The notes under the pieces: generated by a model
What the model saw: only the letters and a program-made list of their open reading frames with translations
What the model was told of the DNA's origin: nothing
The model's database searches: none
From: Bin87 sp965222895
GTDB taxonomy: Bacteria > Chloroflexota > Dehalococcoidia > Lucifugimonadales > UBA3495
Assembly: GCA_965222895.1 (NCBI GenBank)
Contig: CBDCVB010000002.1
Span: 2,294,001-2,358,000, forward strand
Reading direction: 5' to 3'
DNA length: 64,000 nt
Shown here: positions 1 through 9,076 of the stretch, one piece after another
How positions within the stretch are numbered: the first letter of the stretch is position 1
Layout of the letters: each line of letters starts with the position of its first letter
Position numbers and translations under genes: made by a program

Positions 1-113
1 TCCCGGACTCCAGACACGTCGGGATGAGAACTGCAAGGCCCCAGGACGAGCAATGCGAAAGCAACGCGCCCAAAGCCCAGCCCGGTTCACCGGACTAATG
101 CCTGACCCACACA

Positions 114-323
114 TTGGCGAGGATGCCACACACCCGCAAGGAGCTAGCCGTAAGGTTATGCACTACACCCTGTGCCATCGAGCGCCACGGCGCCACCGAG
201 TGGCGACGCAGCCAACGAGGCCTGATCCACATCAGTTACGCCGAGAATCACATCAACCTGTCCCCGCTGCGCATGAATCACCAGCAGCTTTCTTACTTCG
301 CACTTGCGGAGCCCAACAGCTGA
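114..323 (+). CDS. small hypothetical protein
   Basis: A 69-residue frame opening at a TTG; an in-frame ATG four codons in is an alternative. It is basic and His/Arg-rich (IERHGATEWRRSQRG) and ends 31 bases before the next gene. I do not recognise the family. It is accepted because it has ordinary amino acid composition in a tightly packed + strand gene run; there is no clear ribosome binding site, so it may be spurious. Confidence 0.35.
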   Translation: MARMPHTRKELAVRLCTTPCAIERHGATEWRRSQRGLIHISYAENHINLSPLRMNHQQLSYFALAEPNS

Positions 324-354
324 ACGCCGAACACATCCCACCCAGTGAGTAATC

Positions 355-1908
355 ATGTACCGCGCAGAACATAGTTACGACACGCACCATGAGCCCAACC
401 TCGCCCCCGAAACAACGGAAACCGCCCTTGTTTACACCACCGCAATGCTCACCCAAGCCGAGCGTGCCCTGACGGACACACGAAAGTACCAAAACGTCAA
501 CAACCCAGACGCCGCATTTGCCGACATCGCCAACGCATCAGCGTGCCACGAAATAGCCACCCAGTGGCTGGCCTCTGCCGCAGAGACCAGCCAAACCGAT
601 ACCGCCTCCCAGACGGTTTTACACGAGATGCACAGCAGACTTGCCGGCCAAGCGCAGAAAATGCACACCGTAATCGAGTTCGCCATGGCTGAGATCATGG
701 AGAGTCTCAGCCAGTTCGGACACGCCTCAGACGCCAGCAGCTGGTATTCCAACCGTAGGCAACCGGTACACGCCCTGGCAGCGTTCCGGTACATACAGAC
801 GCTCCTCAACGCCGACCACACCAACGACTCCACCTGGAGTCAGGCATACCACACCGCTTGCATCGAAACCATGGAGCAGCTCGCGCAACAACCCATATTC
901 GAGCCCATGGACGAAGCCGAAGCACGCCGCATACAGACCCGGTACGACGCCTTCACAAACGCCAAACGCGAAGCGCAGCAGGAATATGAAGACGCCACCC
1001 GCCAGCTGGCTCAACTCTGCGAGCAAGCTCTCCAAGCCTATAACGACGCAATTCCACTCGTCGTCAGCCCGCAGATGCAGGGGTTTCCCATACTCACCCA
1101 GAAGCTCACCGAGATGCCGCTTTCAACCCTGGGATTACTCCCTGGTCTCTACTACAACTACGCCATCATCGATATGTTGGCCCAACATCTGGAGCAGCTC
1201 TCCGACCTCCCAGTGGAGACCCCACCACGCAACGACTCGACTCCGCATGACGAGGGCTTCATCGCCTACGTCGCGTTTATACACCAAGGCGTCAAGTACA
1301 TCCAGGCAGTTGCAGACCCATACCCAAAGGGTTTCCCCGCCGACCTGGTGGTGGAACACATGGAAGCATCACTGGACCACCTCGAGACGCGCTATAACTC
1401 CCCAGGTGCCAACAATACCGCGCTGGCGTGGTGCGGTTTCGATGAAACCATCAGCGCCAGGCTCGACTCCGCCATCATGGGACTTCACGACATAACCGCC
1501 GCCGACCTCATACAGCTCATCAACGTCGCGAACCGGCTGCGCCTGCCGCACGGCGCTCGTATCGCCATGCTTGAAGCCGCCACCAGCTGGGACTCCGCTG
1601 TGGCTGCACTCATCTTGAGAGATACTCCACACGCCAACCCAAGGTTGGCGAACCGCAGGCAGGCCAGCCAGATAGTCCACGCCGCCCGTCAGGCTGGCCT
1701 GGACAACTACAAGCTCGCAGAGCTCGCCGAAGTCCTTGGCCACTCACCCCAACGCGTGGGCGTCAAAACGCCGAAGTTGCCTCCACATACGGTTGCCACA
1801 CTACGCGAGACAGCCCAACAGGCTGGCCTGCCGCCGGCAGCCATCGACGCCATGCTTGAAGCATTGGAACCCTCGGACCAACCTCTACAAATCACAAAAT
1901 TGGTGTAA
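355..1908 (+). CDS. hypothetical all-helical protein, 517 aa
   Basis: A long unbroken frame from an ATG, rich in Ala, Gln, Glu and Leu, predicted by eye to be almost entirely helical with coiled-coil-like stretches (around residues 190-230). No membrane segment, signal peptide or catalytic motif is visible and I do not recognise the family. It is the first substantial gene of a + strand run and is followed after 5 bases by the DUF6283-like gene, so the two are probably co-transcribed. Length and absence of low complexity make it a real gene; function unknown. Confidence 0.8.
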   Translation: MYRAEHSYDTHHEPNLAPETTETALVYTTAMLTQAERALTDTRKYQNVNNPDAAFADIANASACHEIATQWLASAAETSQTDTASQTVLHEMHSRLAGQAQKMHTVIEFAMAEIMESLSQFGHASDASSWYSNRRQPVHALAAFRYIQTLLNADHTNDSTWSQAYHTACIETMEQLAQQPIFEPMDEAEARRIQTRYDAFTNAKREAQQEYEDATRQLAQLCEQALQAYNDAIPLVVSPQMQGFPILTQKLTEMPLSTLGLLPGLYYNYAIIDMLAQHLEQLSDLPVETPPRNDSTPHDEGFIAYVAFIHQGVKYIQAVADPYPKGFPADLVVEHMEASLDHLETRYNSPGANNTALAWCGFDETISARLDSAIMGLHDITAADLIQLINVANRLRLPHGARIAMLEAATSWDSAVAALILRDTPHANPRLANRRQASQIVHAARQAGLDNYKLAELAEVLGHSPQRVGVKTPKLPPHTVATLRETAQQAGLPPAAIDAMLEALEPSDQPLQITKLV

Positions 1909-1913
1909 AACCC

Positions 1914-2300
1914 TTGCAGACCAACTTCCGCAACCCATGCAACGAGTGCCCCTTCCTGAAGACCAGCCCAGCCGGTTACCTCGGCCCCTGGCACCCCGAG
2001 GACCTACTGGTATCACTCGCCAACTACCCGTTTGCCTGCCATCAGACCATCCACAACTCCACAGACGACCCGCCCATCCTGGAAGACCCCGAGGACCAGC
2101 TCTCAGACCCACGCCTCGAAGCCTGCGCTGGCGCCGCCATCTTCCTCAACAACAAACTCGAAATCAGCCGCAACCTTTTCACGTCCGCCTTCCAGGACCA
2201 GATGGAAACCATCCCACAGGTCGTGCAGGACTCCGTGTTCCGCACCAGGGCGGAATTCATCAAGCACCACGGCCCTCGGTTCAGCACCCCGGTTCCCTGA
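1914..2300 (+). CDS. DUF6283-like cysteine protein
   Basis: 128 residues from a TTG start 5 bases after the previous gene. The N-terminus reads CNECPFLKTSPAGYLGPW followed about 20 residues later by FACHQT. This CxxCPF...GYLG...CHxT pattern is typical of DUF6283 proteins, small putative metal-binding proteins common in actinobacteriophages and their hosts; their role is not known to me. A further Cys is in LEACAGAAIFLNNKLE, an arrangement also seen in that family. It overlaps no neighbour and is probably in one operon with the 517-residue protein and the small gene downstream. Confidence 0.6.
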   Translation: MQTNFRNPCNECPFLKTSPAGYLGPWHPEDLLVSLANYPFACHQTIHNSTDDPPILEDPEDQLSDPRLEACAGAAIFLNNKLEISRNLFTSAFQDQMETIPQVVQDSVFRTRAEFIKHHGPRFSTPVP

Positions 2301-2306
2301 AGCATC

Positions 2307-2579
2307 ATGGCCATCCTGAACTCCGAGGAAAAGGACACCATAGTGTCCGAGCGGTGGGCATCACGCATCATGGCTAACCAAATCATCAAGATGACGGCCG
2401 GCACGCCACCACTCCAGGTGCGGCACGTCGACGAGACCACACATCCCCTTGACGACGAAGTACGCAAGATTGCCAAACGCCACGAATACTCCTACGTTAT
2501 CATCAAGATAACGCCCGAAGACCCACTCATCGGTTACTGCAACGCAGCAGACCTCGAAAACTGGCGCAACTCGCCCTAG
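2307..2579 (+). CDS. hypothetical protein, 90 aa
   Basis: Frame from an ATG 7 bases after the DUF6283-like gene, with charged helical N-terminal half and a beta-like segment YSYVIIKITPEDPLIGYCN. No recognised family. Spacing suggests it is the last gene of a three-gene operon (355-2579); the next 1 kb holds no convincing protein gene. Confidence 0.6.
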   Translation: MAILNSEEKDTIVSERWASRIMANQIIKMTAGTPPLQVRHVDETTHPLDDEVRKIAKRHEYSYVIIKITPEDPLIGYCNAADLENWRNSP

Positions 2580-2689
2580 ACTCAATCACAGTCATCCGGC
2601 GAATACCGCACGTCACCCCTTGCTGCATAGGCCCGAATTTGCTGCTTCATGCGCCTAAAACGTAAATCACGCACGTATTTGCGCACTTT

Positions 2690-2717
2690 TTGACACAACG
2701 GCGTTACCACTGATAAA
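2690..2717 (+). promoter_or_regulatory. sigma-70-like promoter
   Basis: TTGACA at 2690-2695, 16-base spacer, GATAAA at 2712-2717 (alternatively TAAATT at 2714). The sequence around it is AT-rich compared with its surroundings. No open frame with a start follows closely; the transcript would run into the terminator at 2843-2880, which is why a small RNA is proposed. Confidence 0.55.
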
Positions 2718-2722
2718 TTTTC

Positions 2723-2880
2723 CTCAGCTCAGGGAAGGCTCCGGCCGACCCCGGCGACGCCTCTTAGACCGACGCGCACGTGATGCAGGATTGCGAGAGC
2801 TTGTACCACGGAAGGGCTGAGAAATGGCACGCCTCAGAGCCCAGCCCTGCGGGTTTCGCCCCGCGGGGCTGACTATTTTT
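2723..2880 (+). ncRNA. candidate structured small RNA
   Basis: Between a good promoter and a factor-independent terminator lies about 155 bases with no convincing ORF. The 5' part (CTCAGCTCAGGGAAGG) can pair with a 3' part (GGAAGGGCTGAG), closing a long stem, and the internal segment is GC-rich with further pairing (CCGGCCGACCCCGG). The layout is that of a free-standing small RNA. I do not recognise it as 6S, SRP, RNase P or tmRNA. Inference from layout only. Confidence 0.4.
2843..2880 (+). terminator. factor-independent terminator
   Basis: AGCCC-T-GCGGG pairs with CCCGC-GGGGCT around a short TTTCG loop and is followed by a run of five T at 2876-2880. Confidence 0.7.
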
Positions 2881-3050
2881 AACCACACCACCCTCACGCA
2901 TAGCCATTTGCACAACCGCTGCCTGCCGACCTGAGGCATGGTGCGTACATGGACAACCATGTATCGGAAGACAGCTTCGAGGCGATGGTGCCAGTCGCCA
3001 TACGTCTGTTCACCAACACCCAGTTCCAGAAACTGGTTGCAATGGGGCAA

Positions 3051-3219
3051 AACCGTTGTAAAAATGGTTGACTTTAGTTACACACCATCGCCAGACATCC
3101 CAGCAGACGCGGACTACACCGCGCCGCCGCGCCGTCCCAACCGTTCAAGACGACTCCGCCCGAGACTCTCACCCAAGAACACCGATCGGATCCCCGCTTA
3201 AGCCACCGCGCGTGTCTTA
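3051..3219 (+). repeat. dispersed repeat A, copy 1
   Basis: Starts AACCGTTGTAAAAATGGTTG and runs to CTTA at 3216-3219. Copy 2 is at 9908-10064 (by eye nine differences over about 155 bases, no indels) and a diverged copy 3 at 13346-13502. All nine differences would change amino acids in the ATG frame (45 codons here) and the frame is not kept in copy 3, so it is probably not a protein gene. A TnpB-related remnant follows this copy. Confidence 0.8.
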
Positions 3220-3555
3220 CCACTCACGTCAGCCCCAGCTGGATTGGGGCGGCGTCTCCGCTTCCCCAGCCGGTGCTGCGCTGCAAGCGCCGGTCTCAGT
3301 TGCCCCGCTATCGCTCCCCAGTACGTCCACGTGCTTCACTCGCTTCCTTGCAGGTACGGCGAAGGCGACATACACGCCATTGCCGACGGGACATACCCGT
3401 CGACGCAGGATGCGCTCGGAGCAAGCGACGGGCCAGCACCAGGGCCGCAGCCTGGTGCACCGTCAGCCCGTACCGCTCCATAAACTTCACCCGGCCCACG
3501 ACGGAACTGTACGCCGGGTTGACCTCTTTGATTTCAACTCCTTCCCGGTAACCCC

Positions 3556-4889
3556 CCTGACAGGGGTATGTAACGGCTGAAATTGGTATTGGGAGCGCCT
3601 TAGGAAGGCGCAGAGGAATCCGGCATTCTGGTTATGTCAAGACCAGACCCCGGAGGTTTTCCATGCGCCTTCCCAGAGAATGCTATCAGATGCAGCAAGT
3701 CATTGAAACGCATTTACCTCACCTCTCTCAGCCACAGTTGACCGGCCTGGCCATGTGGGTGTGCGGGGCCATCCTTGCTGGCAGCGCCTGCCAGAACGCC
3801 GTAGCCTCCGCCCTCTCGCCCCGGGGCAACTGGAACAGCCTGCGGCAGTATCTCAGAGAGTGGTTGTACGACGGCGGCGACCGGGCGCGTCCCTGCAAGA
3901 CCGAACTGGACGTAAGTCTCTGCTTCGCGCCGTTGCTCCGGTGGGTCCTTGCGTGGTGGAGTTCCGGCCGGTTGGCGCTGGCGGTTGACCCCACGTTGAA
4001 AGGGGACGACACCACCGCCATCGTCATCAGCGTGGTCTACCGGGGTTGCGCGATTCCCGTGGCCTGGCGCATCCACCGCGCCACCCAGCCCGGCTCTTGG
4101 ATGGACCCCATAGTGGAACTGCTCCAGCAACTGGCTCCAGCAGTCCCCGAGGAAATGACCGTCATCGTCCTCTGCGACCGGGGCATATCCAGTCCCAAGC
4201 TGTGGCAGCAGATACGCGCTCAGGGCTGGCATCCCTATATGCGGTATCGAAAGAACATTACCTTCTGCGCCGACGGCGGCAAACGATTGCCCGCCCGCGC
4301 CTTCGTCTCCGTTCCAGACACTGCCTGGATCGGCCGCGGCACCGCCTTCGGTCCCCCAACCGCCCAGCGCCGTTGCACCCTGCTGGCCGTCTGGTACGCC
4401 GAGCAGGAAGAACCCTGGATCATCCTCACCGACCTCGCGCCAGAGGACGCCGGGGTTAGTTGGTACGCCCTGCGCTTCTGGATCGAACTGGGCTTCAAGG
4501 CCGTCAAGAGTCTGGGCTGGAAATGGGACAAGACCCGCCGCACCGACCCGGCCCGCGTCTCCCGCCACTGGCTGGTGCTGTCGGTGGCCACGCTGCTGGC
4601 CCTGGCCTATGGCACCAGGGTGGAAGACGCCCAGGACCGCAGGATTGCCCCAGGCAACTTGCGGACACCGCCCAAAGCGCTGGCTCCCAATCATCGGGAC
4701 CCTCGGAGCCGTCCGGCGCGCACCGTCAGCGTCATCCGCCACGGCATCGACTGGCTGCGACGGCTGCTGCTCCGGGGCCGTCTCTGGACCCGCGTCTGGC
4801 TGCTGCCCGAACCCTGGCCGAAACCTAAGCTCGACCTGGAGGTCACCCATCATGCGCCCTCGTAACAGCCGTTACATACCCCCTGTCAG
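3556..4889 (+). mobile_element. IS4-family-like insertion sequence
   Basis: About 1.33 kb. Terminal inverted repeats CTGACAGGGG(G)TATGTAACGGCTG begin at 3557 and, in reverse, at 4889. A perfect 10-base direct duplication CGGTAACCCC flanks it (3546-3555 and 4890-4899). It carries one transposase gene and interrupts a TnpB-related gene. Intact ends, duplication and transposase suggest a recent insertion. Confidence 0.9.
3663..4865 (+). CDS. IS4-like DDE transposase
   Basis: 400 residues from ATG, preceded by CGGAGG. Likely catalytic aspartates are in LALAVDPTLKGDD (about residue 105) and VIVLCDRGISSPKLW (about 170); the glutamate is in RFWIELGFKAVKSLGWKWDKTR (about 275), which fits the Y/R-E-K signature of IS4-type enzymes. 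The gene fills its IS and ends about 20 bases from the right inverted repeat. No frameshift or stop is seen, so it is probably active. Confidence 0.9.
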   Translation: MRLPRECYQMQQVIETHLPHLSQPQLTGLAMWVCGAILAGSACQNAVASALSPRGNWNSLRQYLREWLYDGGDRARPCKTELDVSLCFAPLLRWVLAWWSSGRLALAVDPTLKGDDTTAIVISVVYRGCAIPVAWRIHRATQPGSWMDPIVELLQQLAPAVPEEMTVIVLCDRGISSPKLWQQIRAQGWHPYMRYRKNITFCADGGKRLPARAFVSVPDTAWIGRGTAFGPPTAQRRCTLLAVWYAEQEEPWIILTDLAPEDAGVSWYALRFWIELGFKAVKSLGWKWDKTRRTDPARVSRHWLVLSVATLLALAYGTRVEDAQDRRIAPGNLRTPPKALAPNHRDPRSRPARTVSVIRHGIDWLRRLLLRGRLWTRVWLLPEPWPKPKLDLEVTHHAPS

Positions 4890-5635
4890 CGGTAACCCCG
4901 GGACAGGAAGTATGCCTTGATCTTCCCGTAGCTGAAACCGGACAGCATCCGGCGGTACCGCCGGGACTCCCATTCCAGCACCGCCTTCTTCTGCCGAAAG
5001 TCCAACTTTTCGATGACGACGGGCTTGCCGACTGCTCGGGCGTACCCCACCACGCCCGCCACCGCGTCTCCAATCAACGCCTCCGCCTGATGGTGGCTCT
5101 TGCCGTAGGTCACCAGCGACACCCGCCACGCTTTCACGTAGTTCCCACTCGCATGGGACCCCCACACCGCCGACACCTTGCCGTCCAGCGTAATCCGCAC
5201 CGCGTTGAACAGCCGCGCCGGTATCCCGTGCTCCTCGATATACTCGCGCTGCTTCGACACCGCCGACCGGCCCGCCGCTACGTCGGCGAACAACTTACGC
5301 TGCACCTTGCCGTACAACTCGGCGTAGGCCGACCGCGCGGCATCGCCAACAGTCCGGTCAATGCCCTCATAAACCGCGATGCGGGTCTGGCACGTCCTCG
5401 TCTGCGGGATATAACCATCAGACGACTGCCCAGACTGACGGCGGGGTTTCCTGTTACGAGCCATAACACAATGGTAACAGAACAACGGTTCGCCTCACCA
5501 CGAACCAACGTCACCCAAAAAACCAAGAACGTACCATACGCTACTATTGCACACCATTGCCTACCAAATCGGCAACTGCTTCCAACCCCCACCAGACGGC
5601 ATCCAGACACCTGTCCAAAACATCTAGGGCAGATC

Positions 5636-6028
5636 GTGTATTACTCAACCACCCAGCAGGCGTCGGAAGCCAAGTTCATACAACACCGTTGTGCGCAGGA
5701 CCGCTGCAACCAAGCCATCGGATGGTACTTCACCGGCAACAGATCGTGGCGGATGGGCTTCGCCCACGGCCCCGGCCTGTGCACCGACCGGCAAATTCTC
5801 GCCAGAATGGACCGCGACCGTTACGACGGCCACACCTACGGCACCGCCATGATACTGGTCGCTCTAGCGATAGGAACCGCCATCACGGGCACCTTATTGA
5901 TGACTCAGACCGGCCATCCCCCAATCTGGACCATCGTCACCGCATCAACCACGCTCGCTGCTGCCGCCGCATACCGCACTCTCCGCAACCACCGACGACC
6001 ACAGAAACTGGAAAACACGTCGTTGTAG
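5636..6028 (+). CDS. small membrane protein with Cys/His N-terminus
   Basis: 130 codons from a GTG at 5636; the frame stays open upstream but reads into the antisense of the TnpB-related gene. The N-terminal 60 residues are soluble with HRCAQDRCNQAIGWYF and a later Cys, possibly a metal site. Two hydrophobic helices follow: AMILVALAIGTAITGTLLM and IWTIVTASTTLAAAAAY. The tail is basic. No family recognised. It is followed by the 137-residue gene after 58 bases. Confidence 0.55.
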   Translation: MYYSTTQQASEAKFIQHRCAQDRCNQAIGWYFTGNRSWRMGFAHGPGLCTDRQILARMDRDRYDGHTYGTAMILVALAIGTAITGTLLMTQTGHPPIWTIVTASTTLAAAAAYRTLRNHRRPQKLENTSL

Positions 6029-6086
6029 ATATTGAGCCGCAAAACACCACCCAGAGCACACCCAAACCACCAGAGATTAGAACATC

Positions 6087-6500
6087 ATGACCCAGCCCGA
6101 CAACGAACCTTTGCAACACAATGCCCTCGGCCAAGAAATCGTATACAACCAGTGCTGGTCAGCCCAGACGCCGGGAACATACGCCGACCTCAACAAGCCA
6201 TTGCTCGCATGGCACCTGGCTGACATCCTAGAACGAGAACGCGTCAATGGCCGCGATATCACACAACTGCTCCAATACCTGAGCACACTGACGTCTCAGC
6301 AACAGCACGAGCTCGACGAAGCCCTTGACACCATTGCGGAATCATACGATGACCGACTGGCGGAACCCCTCGCCGACCTTTCGGACGAAGTGGCTCAACT
6401 GCTCCGCCAACAAGCGGGAATGACAGAACCGAGCAACTTCGGCACCACGGTCATCAACTCAGATACGTTCGAGCCACCAAGCACAGGCAAAAACTCCTGA
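6087..6500 (+). CDS. hypothetical protein, 137 aa
   Basis: ATG start. Acidic, helical (LLQYLSTLTSQQQHELDEALDTIAESYDDRLAEPLADLSDEVAQLL) with a flexible Ser/Thr/Pro C-terminus. No membrane helix or recognised domain. Similar in style to neighbouring small soluble proteins of this island. Confidence 0.6.
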   Translation: MTQPDNEPLQHNALGQEIVYNQCWSAQTPGTYADLNKPLLAWHLADILERERVNGRDITQLLQYLSTLTSQQQHELDEALDTIAESYDDRLAEPLADLSDEVAQLLRQQAGMTEPSNFGTTVINSDTFEPPSTGKNS

Positions 6501-6697
6501 GCTGGAGTCAACTCCAAACCAACAGAATTCCGACGCTCACCGTCTCCAAAAGTAATGTTATCAACACGCGCTCCGGCGAATATGACTCCGCCGGCCGCGC
6601 TTCGATGTCCCACCAACCCGTGTGACCAAACGCTGGCAGCACCACCTCACCCAGCAGCGACTGGATATCAAAACATACACCACAGGAGCAATCACCA

Positions 6698-7334
6698 TTG
6701 GCCAAGCAACTATTTGACCACAGCAAGCCACACATCAACGTCGGCACCATCGGACACGTTGACCACGGCAAAACCACGCTCACGGCCGCCATTACCCACG
6801 TCCTGGCACAAGAAGGCAACGCCAACTTCAGAGACTTCGGCAGCATCGACAACGCACCCGAGGAGAAGGCCCGCGGCATCACGATCGCCATCGCGCACGT
6901 TGAGTACGAAACCGCCAACCGCCACTACGCCCACGTCGACTGCCCAGGTCACACCGACTACATCAAGAACATGATCACCGGCGCCGCACAGATGGACGGA
7001 GCCGTATTGGTGGTTGCTGCCCCCGACGGGCCCCATGCCCCAGACTAGGGAGCACATCCTGCTTGCCCGACAGGTTGAGGTGCCTTCCATCGTCGTCGCC
7101 CTCAACGATTTCGGGCCTTCGTACCAACTCGGACACGCCTACCTCACCCCACCGCAGAACCTCACCCAGCCTCAGCAATGGCTCAACAGCGAGTTACAGT
7201 ACCAGATTCCAGGCACCATCGCCGCCATCTTCAACCAACACTACCGTGACGAAACCCCGCGAATTATCGACATCTTAACAAACGGTCGACGCCGGCCAAC
7301 TTCCCAACACCGTCGCACCTCAGCGCGGGACTGA
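6698..7334 (+). pseudogene. tuf: truncated, frameshifted elongation factor Tu
   Basis: A TTG start with CAGGAGCA upstream opens a near-perfect EF-Tu G domain: NVGTIGHVDHGKTTLTAAI holds the P-loop, EEKARGITIAI the switch I region and YAHVDCPGHTDYIKNMITGA switch II. A single extra C in the C-run near 7034 shifts the frame; in the next frame PMPQTREHILLARQVEVPSIVVALN continues EF-Tu exactly. After about residue 137 the similarity stops abruptly (DFGPSYQLGHAY...) and NKxD, domains 2 and 3 are absent. The wording APDGPMPQTREHILLARQVEVP is what I associate with Chloroflexota EF-Tu. A broken partial copy, not the housekeeping gene. Confidence 0.9.
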
Positions 7335-7356
7335 TGTAATGCATCAGTCCCGCGCT
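7322..7356 (+). terminator. long perfect hairpin after the EF-Tu fragment
   Basis: AGCGCGGGACTGATG pairs perfectly with its complement around a TAATG loop (15 bp stem). The last codons and stop of the EF-Tu-derived frame lie in the left arm. No T run follows, so it may act as a factor-assisted terminator or a bidirectional one. Confidence 0.55.
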
Positions 7357-7437
7357 GTCCAACCAGGCGCACCCCAGCCGGGGCACCCCGATTAACCAGC
7401 ACCAAGACACGCATACCACAACACCAGAGGTCCCACC

Positions 7438-7752
7438 TTGACTATCAATATCCTCAGCAACAACATGGCCTGCCTATTCTGCGGAACCGACACCGCACCA
7501 AACACAATGGGCGGCGGTTACACCTGCCAAAACCAACACTGCAAGGCGTGGTACTTCAACAACGGCATCGCTTGCTTGGAGATGATGCCCGAACACCAGC
7601 CTAAAGGTCAGGAGATCATGCTCGTCCAAGAACTCAACCACGGCTGCCTTTGGTCCTGGTGCAAACAACACCAGGAGTACGAACGCGAGGACATCAACGA
7701 CACCGCCTGCGCATTGCAGACTGCCCGTATGACGTTACAGCTATCCGGCTAA
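7438..7752 (+). CDS. zinc-ribbon-like small protein, 104 aa
   Basis: TTG start, GAGGT upstream. N-terminal CLFCGTDTAPNTMGGGYTCQNQHC is a two-knuckle zinc-ribbon (CxxC...CxxxxC); further Cys and His occur in HGCLWSWCKQHQ. No other recognised domain. One of at least six short Cys-rich proteins in the window, none alike enough to be clear paralogues. Confidence 0.65.
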   Translation: MTINILSNNMACLFCGTDTAPNTMGGGYTCQNQHCKAWYFNNGIACLEMMPEHQPKGQEIMLVQELNHGCLWSWCKQHQEYEREDINDTACALQTARMTLQLSG

Positions 7753-7805
7753 CCAGAGCCTGAGGCCCCAGCACGACTACACTCCAATAACAGAGCACCA
7801 TCCTC

Positions 7806-8219
7806 ATGACGACCAACAAGGAACACCTCGCATCAGAACTCGAGCAGATGACTCCCGCGCGACTACGCACGCTTGCCAGCCATTGCTTCGACCAACCCAG
7901 CGGAAACGACTATCAGACCTATCTGCTCATCCCACCCCATTGGTTCGTCGAGGTGTTGCAACAACACACACACGGCCCGGATACCAACGTCGTTTTCGTA
8001 GACCACATCTCAACTACCCACCCAGACCTTACCTACGCAGCAGTGGCTCAGGTATTCGTCGATGCCGCCGACCTGCATCGCGACTCGGTCAATTCCATAA
8101 TGGCAGGCCAATATCTGGCTGACCCGCCCAAGAACCAGTGCGATTACCAGACATTAATCGCCGACGGCCAGCGCACGATGTTGCGCGAGGCACAAATCTA
8201 CCCCAGAGGAAACCCGTGA
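7806..8219 (+). CDS. hypothetical protein, 137 aa
   Basis: ATG start, soluble, mixed alpha/beta with LLIPPHWFVEVLQQH and a helical C-terminal half. No motif recognised. Its stop overlaps the first bases of an unstarted frame that reads into the Nudix gene, suggesting translational coupling. Confidence 0.6.
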   Translation: MTTNKEHLASELEQMTPARLRTLASHCFDQPSGNDYQTYLLIPPHWFVEVLQQHTHGPDTNVVFVDHISTTHPDLTYAAVAQVFVDAADLHRDSVNSIMAGQYLADPPKNQCDYQTLIADGQRTMLREAQIYPRGNP

Positions 8220-8343
8220 GGCCGAACCCCACAACGACCTGCCACCCGCCGGCTGGCAGCGATGGTGGCGCGACATCGAAAAGCAGGACATCCTGGCCCG
8301 CGACACGCTGGCGGCCAAACACCAGCGACTCGTCCGCTACGCC

Positions 8344-8997
8344 GTGAGCCAGCACCTGTTCCTCTCCGAAAAACTGGTCATCACACTGGGCGGCCACATC
8401 AAGCCCGCCGACCGGGGCACCAGCCTGACGGAGGCGATGCTGAACGCCCTGCAGCGCGAGCTGCGCGAGGAGATCAACGTCACGGCGACTCCGACCGGAC
8501 CCGAGTTCGCAGTCTTCGACCCAAGATCACGGCACCTGGCCGTCGCCCACCGAGTCACGATCCACAGTCCCATCTTCCCCAACGCCGACGAGTTCAGCGG
8601 CGGCCACCCACGCCTCATGAGCCAAGACGCTCTGGCGGAAATCGCCTACCAACTCGACCCCTGGTCAGCCAGCATCATCACGAACCGCAGCAAGAACAAT
8701 CACGACCACCATTGCCGAACCTCAACGGAGGAAAACCAGTTGGCCATCTATCAGGACTACTCCGGAGTCGTAAAACCCGACCTGGCCACCTTGGCCAAAT
8801 ACCGAACTGAGCGACAGGCACCCCTACTCGACGGAGTCGACTGCCCCGCCGTCGAGTACACGTTCGCAGTATCAGACGACGACGGCAGAACCTGGCACAA
8901 CCCCAGCCCAGCCACGAAGCAGTACCTCAAAGAGATAGTGCGCAACATCAACCGGTGCTGTCTCAACCTCGACAACCGGTGTCCGCTACGCAATTAG
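8344..8997 (+). CDS. Nudix hydrolase-like protein with C-terminal extension
   Basis: The Nudix box is visible as EAMLNALQRELREEINV (Ex7REUxEE; the usual following Gly is Asn), preceded by LGGHIKP. Nudix enzymes hydrolyse nucleoside diphosphates linked to another moiety; the substrate cannot be told. The frame is open upstream to at least 8218 and reads like protein (DLPPAGWQRWWRDIEKQDILARDTLAAKHQRLVRYAV) but has no ATG/GTG/TTG, so the GTG at 8344 may not be the true start. Residues 133-217 follow an internal TTG at 8740 with a good GGAGG before it and may be a separate gene fused in frame. Confidence 0.65.
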   Translation: MSQHLFLSEKLVITLGGHIKPADRGTSLTEAMLNALQRELREEINVTATPTGPEFAVFDPRSRHLAVAHRVTIHSPIFPNADEFSGGHPRLMSQDALAEIAYQLDPWSASIITNRSKNNHDHHCRTSTEENQLAIYQDYSGVVKPDLATLAKYRTERQAPLLDGVDCPAVEYTFAVSDDDGRTWHNPSPATKQYLKEIVRNINRCCLNLDNRCPLRN

Positions 8998-9076
8998 CCA
9001 GCCACGGGGATACCGGCCCATGTCCGACCATGCGTCCCATCCGCCTTCGAAAAATCGTGCCCACCCAAGGAGTTCC

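Larger units (their letters stand above)
3308..5485 (-). pseudogene. TnpB-related protein gene split by an IS
   Basis: The 5' part (4890-5485, about 198 codons) and 3' part (3308-3555) belong to one gene. Removing the IS and one copy of the 10-base duplication restores a continuous frame reading ...YFLSRGYR-EGVEIKEVNPAYSS.... The protein matches the group annotated as IS200/IS605 accessory, TnpB-related: VVIEKLDF supplies the central glutamate, YRRMLSGFSYGKIKAYF follows it, and VNPAYSSVVGRVKFMERYGLTVHQAAALVLARR is the conserved C-terminal part. The first RuvC aspartate is not evident before VSLVTYGKSHHQ and the whole is only about 280 codons, short for the family, so it was probably degenerate before the IS arrived. 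Confidence 0.8.

Noticed and set aside
3064..3201. 45-codon frame MVDFSYTPSPDIPADADY in repeat A copy 1
   Set aside because: All differences between copies 1 and 2 would change amino acids and copy 3 loses the frame, so there is no sign of protein selection.
3714..4853. 379-codon minus frame opposite the IS4-type transposase
   Set aside because: Gly/Pro/Asp-rich antisense shadow of an intact transposase gene.
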